Origin: JBEEFP01 sp041166085
GTDB taxonomy: Bacteria; Actinomycetota; Acidimicrobiia; Acidimicrobiales; JAFATL01
DNA: 64,000 bases
NCBI GenBank assembly: GCA_041166085.1
Contig: JBEEFP010000056.1
Coordinates: 81,434 to 145,433, forward strand
Reading direction: 5' to 3'
The notes beneath the pieces are model-generated. The model had not been told where the DNA came from. It searched no databases and was given only the letters and a program-made list of their open reading frames with translations. Both the position numbers and the translations under genes were made by a program. Below are positions 26,063 to 33,901 of this stretch, one piece after another; the first letter of the stretch is position 1, and every line of letters begins with the position of its first letter.

Positions 26063-27057
26063 GCGGGCTCCGGCACCCGGGCCCCGCTCAGAGTTGCACC
26101 CGGCTCGACGCAGACACCGTCACCGAGCACGGTGCAATCGACCACGTGGGCGCCCGCGCCGACGGTGACGCCCCGGCCGAGCACCGAACCCCGCACGACG
26201 GCGTCTGCGCCGATACAGGCACCGGGGAGCACGACGGAGTCGCGCACCGAGGCACCCGCCTCGATGCGACCGGCCTGGCCCACGACCGACCGGGCCACGA
26301 CCGCGTCGGGCGCGACGGTCACTCCGTCGCCGAGCACCGGAGCTCCGCCGGCGCGGTCGACGACGTCGAGGTTTGCCTGCAGGTAACTGGCCGGCGTACC
26401 GGTGTCGATCCAGTACGCGTCCGACGACAGGGCGTACAGCCGCCTCGCGGTCACGAGCAGGGGGAACGTCTCCCGTTCGATCGACACCCGCCGGCCCTCG
26501 GGCACCAGGTCGAGCACCGACGGCTCGAGCACGTAGGTGCCGGCGTTGATCAGGTTGGTGGGTGCTTCGTCGCGCGGGGGCTTCTCGATGAACGCGATGA
26601 CCTTCCCGTCGTCCTCTGTGGGGACGACCCCGTACGCAGACGGGTCGTCAACCGGCGTCAGGCTGATGGTGGCCTGCGCATCCCGTGCGCGGTGGAACTC
26701 GACCAGGGCGCTCACGTCGAGCTCGGTGAGGACGTCGCCGTTCACCACCAGGAACGTCTCCTGCAGACCGGCTTCGCGCGCGGCGAAGCGCACCGCGCCC
26801 GCCGTGTCGAGGAGCTCTGGCTCGATGGCATAGGTGATCTCCACGCCCGCGCACATGCCATCCGGATATGCCTCGACGAAGGCGTCGGGTCGATAACCCA
26901 TCGACAGCACGACGTGGCCGACGCCATGACCCGCCAGGTGGCGGACAACCCGCTCGATCATCGCCACGCCTGCGACGGGCAGCAGCTGCTTCGGGGTGGC
27001 CTCGGTCAGAGGGCGGAGGCGGGTGCCCTCACCCCCGACGAGGACCAGCGCGTCCAT
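26059..27057 (-). CDS. Sugar-1-phosphate nucleotidyltransferase with left-handed beta-helix
   Basis: A ~332-residue enzyme that activates a hexose 1-phosphate with an NTP. The N-terminal domain has LVGGEGTRLRPLTEATPKQL (GxGTRL-x-PKQ), VVNGDVLTELD, FIEKPPRDEAPTNLINAGTY and IDTGTPASYL. The C-terminal ~95 residues are hexapeptide repeats (GDGVTVAPDAVVARSVVG). It resembles mycobacterial mannose-1-phosphate guanylyltransferase, which also lies near rmlD and wbbL, so GDP-mannose synthesis is the best guess; dTDP- or UDP-glucose synthesis cannot be ruled out. ATG at 27057 is chosen over GTG at 27060. Confidence 0.85.
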   Translation of the reverse strand: MDALVLVGGEGTRLRPLTEATPKQLLPVAGVAMIERVVRHLAGHGVGHVVLSMGYRPDAFVEAYPDGMCAGVEITYAIEPELLDTAGAVRFAAREAGLQETFLVVNGDVLTELDVSALVEFHRARDAQATISLTPVDDPSAYGVVPTEDDGKVIAFIEKPPRDEAPTNLINAGTYVLEPSVLDLVPEGRRVSIERETFPLLVTARRLYALSSDAYWIDTGTPASYLQANLDVVDRAGGAPVLGDGVTVAPDAVVARSVVGQAGRIEAGASVRDSVVLPGACIGADAVVRGSVLGRGVTVGAGAHVVDCTVLGDGVCVEPGATLSGARVPEPA

Positions 27058-27062
27058 CACTC

Positions 27063-27812
27063 TCAGGGCTTCGTGGTGGTGGCGGTGGTCGCAGGAGGTG
27101 CCGTTGTCGTTGCACCAGTTGTGGTGGGCGGCGTGGTGCTCTGTCCCGGAATGGTGGTCGTCGCGCCGAGGTCGCTCTGCACGTCACTCGGGTTGGTGAC
27201 CTCCTTGGCCGACGGCGGCTGCTGGAGCTTCTGACCGGGGGCGAGGAAGGCGATGGTGATGACCTGCGCCTGCTTGAGGCGGATCTTGTTGGGATCGCCC
27301 TTGATGATCTGCACCGTCGTGTCCGAGGGCGTCTCCCAGACGCCGACCTGCAGCTTGCCCGGCTTCGACCCGCACTTGCTGCCGTTGCTGAGCTTGTCGC
27401 GGTCCGGCAGGTCGATGCTGGTGCTGGTGAGCTTCACGCCCTCCTCGGCCATGAACACGCCGAGAACCGCCTTCTTGCCGGCCGCGTTGGCGGACTTGGG
27501 GTGGATGTGGATCAGCCCGTCGCCGTGGGAGTGGATGCCCACGGCGTCGCCTCTGGTGTCGGTCAGTCCGGCGTGCCACTGGCCGCAGATGTCGATGCCG
27601 TAGGCGGCGTGCCAGTGGTCCTTGCCGATGGCGGGCGGGTCGGCTGCGGCCTGGCTGAGGTCGGAACGGCTCGTGGCGATGCCGAGGACGCCGAGAATGA
27701 CGACCAGGCCCATCACGCTGTACCAGACCCACGGCGTACGCCCGCGACTGGTACGGCCGCCGCCCGTACTGGCCGCGCGCGCGACCTTCTTGCTGCTCGA
27801 TGCCCTACCCAT
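27063..27812 (-). CDS. Membrane-anchored protein with His-rich extracytoplasmic domain and Thr/Pro tail
   Basis: A 249-residue protein of unknown function. A basic N-terminus (GRASSSKKVARAAS) is followed by one membrane segment (WYSVMGLVVILGVLGIA), then an external domain with KDHWHAAYGIDICGQW and GIHSHGDGLIHIHP. At least seven closely spaced histidines and two cysteines suggest a metal site. The last ~35 residues are Thr/Pro/Ala-rich (TTTIPGQSTTPPTTTG), like a wall-spanning or glycosylated linker. It lies inside the nucleotide-sugar operon, 12 bases after the rhamnosyltransferase gene, so a role in envelope assembly is possible. Confidence 0.75.
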   Translation of the reverse strand: MGRASSSKKVARAASTGGGRTSRGRTPWVWYSVMGLVVILGVLGIATSRSDLSQAAADPPAIGKDHWHAAYGIDICGQWHAGLTDTRGDAVGIHSHGDGLIHIHPKSANAAGKKAVLGVFMAEEGVKLTSTSIDLPDRDKLSNGSKCGSKPGKLQVGVWETPSDTTVQIIKGDPNKIRLKQAQVITIAFLAPGQKLQQPPSAKEVTNPSDVQSDLGATTTIPGQSTTPPTTTGATTTAPPATTATTTKP

Positions 27813-27824
27813 GAGCGATCGATG

Positions 27825-28685
27825 CTACCTGCGGCGCACGCCGTCCAGCAGTCGTTGGAGAGCGGCGAGCCCGGTGCGCACCGCCAGGCCGGCGGCCACG
27901 AGGGGCGCGAGCAGGGTGCGGCGGGGCGGCGCCGTCGTGCCCCACCAGAACTGGAACAGCGAGCGGTGGTGCGCAGCGATCATGCGGTACGGGTTCAGGT
28001 CGGTCGAGACGCCCTGGACGTGCACCACCCTGGCCGCAGGCTCATACGCCACCGCCCAGCCTGCCCGGTGGGCCCGCCAGCAGAGGTCCACGTCCTCGAG
28101 GTACATGAAGTAGCGCTCGTCGAAGCCACCGATCGCGTCGAAACAGGCGTGTCGGACGAGCATGCAGGAGCCCGACACCCACTCGGCGCGCGCGGCGTTG
28201 GCGTGGTCCCAGTCGAGCATCCGGTACCGGCGGGTGTAGCGGTTGCGGGGGGCAACCAGCCCGACGAAGGCGTGACCCACCGCGTCGCCCAGAGCCGGGA
28301 ACGTGCGGGGCGAGGGGTAGAGCGACCCGTCCGGGTTCTCGATGCGCGGGCCCACGATGCCCACCACGGGGTCGTGCTCCAGCACCGCGGCCAGCGCCTT
28401 CACCGCCCCGGGTTCCACGACCGCGTCGGGGTTCATGATCAAGACATCGCCATCGAGCCGCGCCGCGCCGCGGTTGGCGGCCGATCCGAAGCCGAGGTTC
28501 GAGCCGGTGTGCACGACCTCGATGTCGGGATCGCTGGCCACGGCCGCCTCCAGCGACCCGTCAGTGGACGCGTTGTCGGCGACGACGATGCGTTCGACGC
28601 CCTCGGCCCGCAGGCTGCGGATGCAGGCGACGAGATGCGACCCGGCGTTGTAGTTCACGACGACCGCGCCGGGCGCCTCGGTCAT
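27825..28685 (-). CDS. Family 2 glycosyltransferase, WbbL-like rhamnosyltransferase
   Basis: A 286-residue GT2 enzyme. Motifs are GAVVVNYNAGSHLVAC, VVADNASTDGSLE, TGSNLGFGSAANRG, VLIMNPDAVVEPGA, WVSGSCMLVRHACF, IGGFDERYFMYLEDVDLCWR and HVQGVST. This pattern matches WbbL, which moves rhamnose from dTDP-rhamnose onto GlcNAc-PP-decaprenol to start the arabinogalactan linker. The neighbouring rml genes would supply the donor. Its ATG overlaps the stop of the decarboxylase gene by four bases (ATGA). Whether the acceptor here is the same lipid is unknown. Confidence 0.83.
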   Translation of the reverse strand: MTEAPGAVVVNYNAGSHLVACIRSLRAEGVERIVVADNASTDGSLEAAVASDPDIEVVHTGSNLGFGSAANRGAARLDGDVLIMNPDAVVEPGAVKALAAVLEHDPVVGIVGPRIENPDGSLYPSPRTFPALGDAVGHAFVGLVAPRNRYTRRYRMLDWDHANAARAEWVSGSCMLVRHACFDAIGGFDERYFMYLEDVDLCWRAHRAGWAVAYEPAARVVHVQGVSTDLNPYRMIAAHHRSLFQFWWGTTAPPRRTLLAPLVAAGLAVRTGLAALQRLLDGVRRR

Positions 28686-29617
28686 TGCGCCAGGCGCTCC
28701 CGGAAGTACGCGACCGTCCTCTCCAAGCCCTCGCGCAGGCCGATGGTGGGCTCCCAGCCGAGCACGGTGCGGGCCAGCGTGATGTCAGGCTTGCGCTGCG
28801 TCGGGTCGTCGACGGGCAGTGGCTCGAAGACGATCTCGGCCGACGACCCGGTGACGTCCAGCACCGTCTTGGCCAGCTCGAGGATCGTGTACTCGACCGG
28901 GTTGCCGATGTTCACGGGACCGACGTAGTCCGAGCGCAGCAGGGCGAGGATGCCGCGCACCTCGTCGTCCACGAAGCAGAAGCTCCGGGTCTGGGAACCG
29001 TCGCCGTAGACGGTGAGCGCCTTCCCCTGCAGGGCCTGCACCACGAAGTTCGACACGGCGCGGCCGTCGTCGGGACGCATGCGATCGCCGAAGGTGTTGA
29101 AGATGCGGACGATGCGGACGTCGACGCCGTGATAGCGGTGGTACGCCATCGTCATGGCCTCGGCGAAGCGCTTGGCCTCGTCGTAGACCCCGCGGGGGCC
29201 GATCGGGTTGACGTTGCCCCAGTAGTCCTCGGTCTGGGGGTGCACTTCGGGATCGCCGTAGACCTCGCTGGTCGACGCGAGCAGCAAGCGGGCGCCCTTC
29301 TCTTTCGCCATGCCGAGGGCGTGCAGCGTGCCGAGACTGCCCACCTTGAGGATCGGGATGGGAATGCGCTCGAAGTCGGCCGGCGACGCCGGGCTGGCGA
29401 AGTGGAGGATGGCGTCCACGGGACCGCTGACGTGGATGTACTCGCTCACGTTGTGCTTGAGGAAGCTGAAGCCGTCGCGGCCGAACAGATGGGCCACGTT
29501 CTCGATGCGCCCGGTGAGCAGGTTGTCGACCGCGACCACGTCGTGGTCGTCCGCCAACAGCTCCTCGCACAGGTGCGAGCCGATGAACCCCGCGCCCCCA
29601 GTGACCACGACTCGCAT
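28682..29617 (-). CDS. UDP-glucuronate decarboxylase (UDP-xylose synthase)
   Basis: A 311-residue extended SDR. Motifs are VTGGAGFIGSHLCEELL, VVAVDNLLTGRIENV, LHFASPASPADFERIPI, ASTSEVYGDPEVHPQTEDYW, GPRGVYDEAKRFAE (Y-x3-K) and RIFNTFGDRMRPDDGR, all diagnostic of UDP-xylose synthase. It turns UDP-glucuronate into UDP-xylose with CO2 loss. The gene upstream encodes UDP-glucose dehydrogenase, the preceding step. The ATG overlaps that gene stop by one base (TGATG). Confidence 0.93.
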   Translation of the reverse strand: MRVVVTGGAGFIGSHLCEELLADDHDVVAVDNLLTGRIENVAHLFGRDGFSFLKHNVSEYIHVSGPVDAILHFASPASPADFERIPIPILKVGSLGTLHALGMAKEKGARLLLASTSEVYGDPEVHPQTEDYWGNVNPIGPRGVYDEAKRFAEAMTMAYHRYHGVDVRIVRIFNTFGDRMRPDDGRAVSNFVVQALQGKALTVYGDGSQTRSFCFVDDEVRGILALLRSDYVGPVNIGNPVEYTILELAKTVLDVTGSSAEIVFEPLPVDDPTQRKPDITLARTVLGWEPTIGLREGLERTVAYFRERLAQ

Positions 29618-30888
29618 CAGACCCGACCGATCCCCTCGTACTGGAACCCTCTGCGCTTCATTGCCGCGGCGTCGAGAAGGTTCCGGGCGTCGACGATGCG
29701 TGCTCCCTTCAGGGCGTCCTTGACCTTGCCGAAGTCGAGCCAGCGAAACTCGTCCCACTCGGTGAGCACCGCGAGCACGTCGGCGTCCTGACACGCGGCG
29801 TACGGGTCGCGCAGCACCTGCACGCCGTCGACGTCGCTGTCCACGGTCGGGTCGAAGGCCTGCACCGTCGCGCCCCGGTCGCGGAGCCGCCTGATGATGG
29901 CGAGCGACGGCGAGTCACGCAGGTCGCCGGTGCGAGCCTTGAACGTCAGACCCCACACGGCCACGGTGGCCCCGTCGAGAGCGCCGCCCGCCAGTCGCTC
30001 GATCTTCTCCGTCACCCGCTCGAACTGCTCGTCGTTGACCTGGATGACGCCTTTCAGCAGCCCGAAGTCGTAGCCCGCCTCCTCGGCGATGCGCACGAGG
30101 GCGCGCGTGTCCTTCGGGAAGCAGCTCCCACCCCAACCGGGACCCGGCTTGAGGAACTCGAAGCCGATGCGCTTGTCGTAGCCCATGCCGAGCACCACCT
30201 CGCGCACGTCGGCTCCAACCGCCTCGCAGAGGTTTGCGATGGCGTTGACGAAGGAGACCTTGGTGGCCAGGAAGGCGTTGGACGCGTACTTGATCGTCTC
30301 CGCCGACGCCGGCGCGGTGACGACGAGCGGCGCCTGCACACCCTCGAGCAGGGAGCCGACCTTCACGGCCGCGGCCTGGTCCTCACTGCCGATGACGATG
30401 CGGTCGGGGTGGAGGCAGTCGTGGACGGCCGAGCCCTCGCGCAGGAACTCGGGGTTGGACACCACCACCACGTCATCTCGCCCGAGGTACTGCTCGACGA
30501 CACGCGTGGACCCGACCGGCACCGTCGACTTGTTGATGACGATGGCCTCGGCGTCGAGGTGCGGGCCGATCTCCTCGGCGACGGCGCGGATGTAGCTCAG
30601 GTCTGCCGACCCGTCCTCGCCCTGGGGCGTCGGCACGCAGAGGAACACGAACTCGATGCCGCGCACCGCCTTGGCTGCGCCCAGCACGAAGGAGAGGCGC
30701 CCGCCGTCGAGGCCCTCGCGCACGAGCTCGTCGAGTCCCGCCTCGACGATGGGCACTTCGCCCCGCTGCAGCATGGCGACCTTCTCAGGCACCACGTCCG
30801 CACAGACCACCGAGTGGCCGAGATGGGCGAGCACGGCGCCAGTGGTGAGACCGACGTATCCGGTTCCGATGATTGCGATGTCAGCCAT
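29617..30888 (-). CDS. ugd: UDP-glucose 6-dehydrogenase
   Basis: A ~423-residue NAD-dependent enzyme that oxidises UDP-glucose to UDP-glucuronate. It has the N-terminal ADIAIIGTGYVGLTTGAVLA, FLCVPTPQGEDGSADLSYI, KSTVPVGST, NPEFLREGSA and the catalytic Cys in PGPGWGGSCFPKD at about residue 260, then GLTFKARTGDLRDSPSL. ATG at 30888 is chosen because the NAD loop follows at once; GTG at 30900 would add four residues. It feeds the downstream decarboxylase. Confidence 0.95.
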   Translation of the reverse strand: MADIAIIGTGYVGLTTGAVLAHLGHSVVCADVVPEKVAMLQRGEVPIVEAGLDELVREGLDGGRLSFVLGAAKAVRGIEFVFLCVPTPQGEDGSADLSYIRAVAEEIGPHLDAEAIVINKSTVPVGSTRVVEQYLGRDDVVVVSNPEFLREGSAVHDCLHPDRIVIGSEDQAAAVKVGSLLEGVQAPLVVTAPASAETIKYASNAFLATKVSFVNAIANLCEAVGADVREVVLGMGYDKRIGFEFLKPGPGWGGSCFPKDTRALVRIAEEAGYDFGLLKGVIQVNDEQFERVTEKIERLAGGALDGATVAVWGLTFKARTGDLRDSPSLAIIRRLRDRGATVQAFDPTVDSDVDGVQVLRDPYAACQDADVLAVLTEWDEFRWLDFGKVKDALKGARIVDARNLLDAAAMKRRGFQYEGIGRV

Positions 30889-30900
30889 GCGATGCGTCAC

Positions 30901-31743
30901 TCATTCTGCGAGGAGCTCCTTGACCAGGCGCTCGAGTGGGTCGTGATGATCGGGCAGCAGCGGCACACCCTGCAGGCGCAGGGCGGCATTGTCCAGCACG
31001 GAGTTGGCGGGACGGGGCGCAGGGCGGGGCGGATCAAGGTCAGCGGTGGCGATGGGGCGCACCTTGTCCGGGTCGCGGCCGGCGGCCGCCAGCACGTCGC
31101 GCGCGAACTGGAACCAGGTGGTCTGGCCCTGGTTGGTGACGTGGAAGAGCCCGGGCAGCCGGGCCACGACGAGCTGACGGATCATGGCGGCCAGGTCGGC
31201 GGTGAACGTGGGGTGCCCGTGCTGGTCGTCGACGAACGCCAGCTCGTCGCGCTCGCGGTCCAACCGCAGCACCGTCTTCACCATGTTGGCGCCGTGGCGT
31301 CCGCACACCCACGAGGTGCGCACGATGGTGGAGGCGGGATCGAGCTCGGACTCCCCGCCCAGCTTCGACCGGCCGTACACCGACAACGGATTGGTGCGGT
31401 CCCACTCCGTGTACGGGTCGGGAGACGTCCCGTCGAACACGTAGTCGGTGGAGACGTAGAGCACGCGGGCGCCCACCAGCCGGGCCCCCTCTGCGATGTG
31501 CCGCGTCCCGAGGGCGTTGACCTGGAAGGCACGATCGGGGTCGCTCTCGCACGCGTCCACCGCCGTCCACGCTCCCGCGTGCACGACGGCATCCGGCTGC
31601 ACGGCACCGAGCAACTGGAGGACCGCGTCGCGGTCGGCCACGTCGAGGCGGGCGTGGTCGGCCGCCTCGACCTCATGGCCCTCGAAGGCCTCGACCAGAT
31701 CGCGCCCGAGTTGACCCCCGGCGCCGGTGATGACGACGCGCAT
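30901..31743 (-). CDS. rmlD: dTDP-4-dehydrorhamnose reductase
   Basis: A 280-residue SDR that makes dTDP-L-rhamnose in the last step of the pathway. Motifs are RVVITGAGGQLGRDLVEAF, AWTAVDACESDPDRAFQVN, LYVSTDYVFDG, YGRSKLGGE (Y-x3-K) and VRTSWVCG. The ATG overlaps the rmlB stop by one base. The 3,5-epimerase RmlC that must act before RmlD is not in this window. Confidence 0.95.
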   Translation of the reverse strand: MRVVITGAGGQLGRDLVEAFEGHEVEAADHARLDVADRDAVLQLLGAVQPDAVVHAGAWTAVDACESDPDRAFQVNALGTRHIAEGARLVGARVLYVSTDYVFDGTSPDPYTEWDRTNPLSVYGRSKLGGESELDPASTIVRTSWVCGRHGANMVKTVLRLDRERDELAFVDDQHGHPTFTADLAAMIRQLVVARLPGLFHVTNQGQTTWFQFARDVLAAAGRDPDKVRPIATADLDPPRPAPRPANSVLDNAALRLQGVPLLPDHHDPLERLVKELLAE

Positions 31744-32756
31744 CAGCTCTTGGCGCTCTCCCAAGCGGTGTCCTCCACCACCGGCGCGCGGCCATGGAGG
31801 GGCTCCCACCACGCCCGGTTGTCGCGATACCAATCCACCGTCTCCGCGATGCCGCTCTCCCACGGGATGGTGGGTTCCCATCCGAGCTCGCGACGGATCT
31901 TCGTGGCGTCGAGCAGGTAGCGGCGGTCGTGGCCCGGCCGGTCGGGGACGATCTTCTTGAGGTCGCGCGGCTTGCCGAGCGCGTCGAGGACGGTGTCGGC
32001 GATCTGCTCGATGGATCGCTCGACGCCGGTGCCGACGTGATAGGTCTCGCCGGCTGTTCCCCTCGACAACACGAGATCGATCGCCCGGCAGTGGTCGATG
32101 GCGTGGATCCACTCCCGCCGGTTCTGCGTCGACTCGTACAGCGGCAGGGGACGATCGTCGAGGGCGTAGGTGGTGAAGAGCGGGATCACCTTCTCGGGGA
32201 ACTGGTACGGCCCGTAATTGTTGGCGCAGTTGGTGATGCTGATGGGCAGTCCGTACGTCTCCGAGTAGGCCCGCACCGCGTGATCAGCCGCCGCTTTCGA
32301 CGCGTTGTACGGCGTGCGCGGCGCGTAGGGCGACTCCTCGGTGAACGCGTCGTCGGCATCGAGGTCGAGGTCGCCGTACACCTCGCACGTGGAGACATGG
32401 TGGAAGCGCTGGACACCCACGCGACGGGCCGCCTCGAGCAGCGTCTGGGTTCCGAGAGCGTTGGTGCGGAAGAAGCGGCCGGGGTCGACGACGGCGAGGC
32501 TGTTGTGCGACTCGGCCGCGAAGTTGACCACCACGTCGATCTGCTCGTCGGCCAGCGTCTTCTGCCCCAGCTCGAGATCGCCGATGTCGCCGTGCACGAA
32601 GCCGATGCGCTCCTCGAGGTCGGCCAGGCTGGCGCGATTGCCCGCGTAGGTGAGGGCGTCGTAGACGACCACATGGTCGTCCGGATGGTTCTCGACCCAG
32701 TACCGGACGAAGTTCGAGCCGATGAAACCGGCGCCACCGGTGACGAGGAGCTGCAT
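31743..32756 (-). CDS. rmlB: dTDP-glucose 4,6-dehydratase, variant active site
   Basis: A 337-residue extended SDR making dTDP-4-keto-6-deoxyglucose. It has VTGGAGFIGSNFVRY, YDALTYAGNRASL, NFAAESHNSL, TPYNASKAAADH (Y-x3-K), NNYGPYQFPEKVIPLF and RPGHDRRYLLD. Two features differ from the classical enzyme: the usual STDEVYG acid pair reads STCEVYG, with Cys124 in place of the Asp that serves as dehydration acid, and ESHVDRSI reads ESHNSLAVV. The Glu next to it is kept. It is placed between rmlA and rmlD, so it very likely still serves rhamnose synthesis. Confidence 0.92.
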   Translation of the reverse strand: MQLLVTGGAGFIGSNFVRYWVENHPDDHVVVYDALTYAGNRASLADLEERIGFVHGDIGDLELGQKTLADEQIDVVVNFAAESHNSLAVVDPGRFFRTNALGTQTLLEAARRVGVQRFHHVSTCEVYGDLDLDADDAFTEESPYAPRTPYNASKAAADHAVRAYSETYGLPISITNCANNYGPYQFPEKVIPLFTTYALDDRPLPLYESTQNRREWIHAIDHCRAIDLVLSRGTAGETYHVGTGVERSIEQIADTVLDALGKPRDLKKIVPDRPGHDRRYLLDATKIRRELGWEPTIPWESGIAETVDWYRDNRAWWEPLHGRAPVVEDTAWESAKS

Positions 32757-32777
32757 GGGCGCCAGGCTAGTTGGGGG

Positions 32778-33848
32778 TCAGACGACGTCCACTTTGGAGT
32801 GGTCGCCCACCATGAGGCGCGTGGCGCGGGGACGCTCACCCGATCGAGTGACCTCCACGTGGCGGCCGATGAGCGAGTCCACCAGGCGACCTGCCTCGAC
32901 GATGCGACTGTGCTCGAGAACGACGGAGTTCTCGATCTCGGAGTGCACGACCTCGCAGTCCTTGGCCACGGCCGTGTACGGGCCGATGTAGCTGTCGACC
33001 ACCCGGGTGCCCTCGCCGACGATGGCCGGCCCGCGGATGGTGGAGTTCACGACCTCGGCTCCCGCCTGCACGACGACGCGACCCTCGATGCGAGACGCCT
33101 CGTCGACCTTGCCGTCGATGGCCTGGTCGAGCCGCTCGAGGATCAGTCGATTGGCCTCGAGGAGCGGTGTGAGCTTGCCGGTGTCGATCCACCATCCCTC
33201 GAGGATGCGGGTGCGCACGCGGTGGCCCTGGTCGACCAGCCACTGGATGGCATCGGTGATCTCCAGCTCGCCCCGCGGCGACGGCTCGATGGCGCGGACG
33301 GCGTCGTGGATGCGGGGGTCGAAGAGATAGACGCCGACGAGGGCGAGGTCCGACGGAGGATCGGCCGGCTTCTCGACCAGACGCACCACCTCGCCGTCTG
33401 CGTTCAACTCGGCAACACCGAAGCGCTGCGGATCGGGCACGCGATGGAGCAGGATCTGTGCCGCGGCGTCGCCCGTGTCTGCCGCGAAGGCGTCGACGAA
33501 CTCGCGCAATCCTTGCTCGAGCAGGTTGTCACCGAGGTACATCACGAAGTGGTCGTCACCCAGGAACTCGCGGGCGATGAGAACGCAGTGGGCCAGCCCG
33601 AGCGGCGACTCCTGCGGGATGTAGGTGACATTGATGCCCCACCGCGACCCGTCGCCGACCGCGGTCATGATCTCGTTGCGCGTGTCGCCGACGATGATCC
33701 CGATCTCCGAGATGCCGGCCGCGACCATGTGCTCGAGCCCGTAGAACAGGATGGGCTTGTTGGCGACCGGCACCAGCTGCTTGGCGCTGGTGTGGGTGAT
33801 CGGCCGGAGCCGCGTCCCGGCACCGCCTGCGAGTACGAGGCCCTTCAT
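32778..33848 (-). CDS. rmlA: Glucose-1-phosphate thymidylyltransferase, long form
   Basis: A 356-residue enzyme that joins dTTP and glucose 1-phosphate. The catalytic domain has KGLVLAGGAGTRLRPITHTS, SAKQLVPVANKPILFYGLE, VMYLGDNLLEQGL and GWWIDTGKLTPLLEAN. The extra ~110 C-terminal residues form a hexapeptide beta-helix (EGRVVVQAGAEVVNSTIRGP), as in the actinobacterial and archaeal long forms rather than the 290-residue enterobacterial RmlA. ATG at 33848 is the first start before the G-x-GTRL loop. It opens the leftward operon rmlA, rmlB, rmlD, ugd, decarboxylase, GT2, His-rich protein, nucleotidyltransferase, epimerase. Confidence 0.93.
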   Translation of the reverse strand: MKGLVLAGGAGTRLRPITHTSAKQLVPVANKPILFYGLEHMVAAGISEIGIIVGDTRNEIMTAVGDGSRWGINVTYIPQESPLGLAHCVLIAREFLGDDHFVMYLGDNLLEQGLREFVDAFAADTGDAAAQILLHRVPDPQRFGVAELNADGEVVRLVEKPADPPSDLALVGVYLFDPRIHDAVRAIEPSPRGELEITDAIQWLVDQGHRVRTRILEGWWIDTGKLTPLLEANRLILERLDQAIDGKVDEASRIEGRVVVQAGAEVVNSTIRGPAIVGEGTRVVDSYIGPYTAVAKDCEVVHSEIENSVVLEHSRIVEAGRLVDSLIGRHVEVTRSGERPRATRLMVGDHSKVDVV

Positions 33849-33901
33849 GGGGCACCAGTTCAGCACGGCGGACGGCCGGACGGTCGGCTCGGGCGCGACC
33901 G

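Noticed and set aside
26868..28928. A 686-codon rightward open frame across the nucleotide-sugar operon; also those at 25301-26386, 30409-31920 and 31794-34091
   Set aside because: All are antisense to confirmed enzymes and lack motifs.
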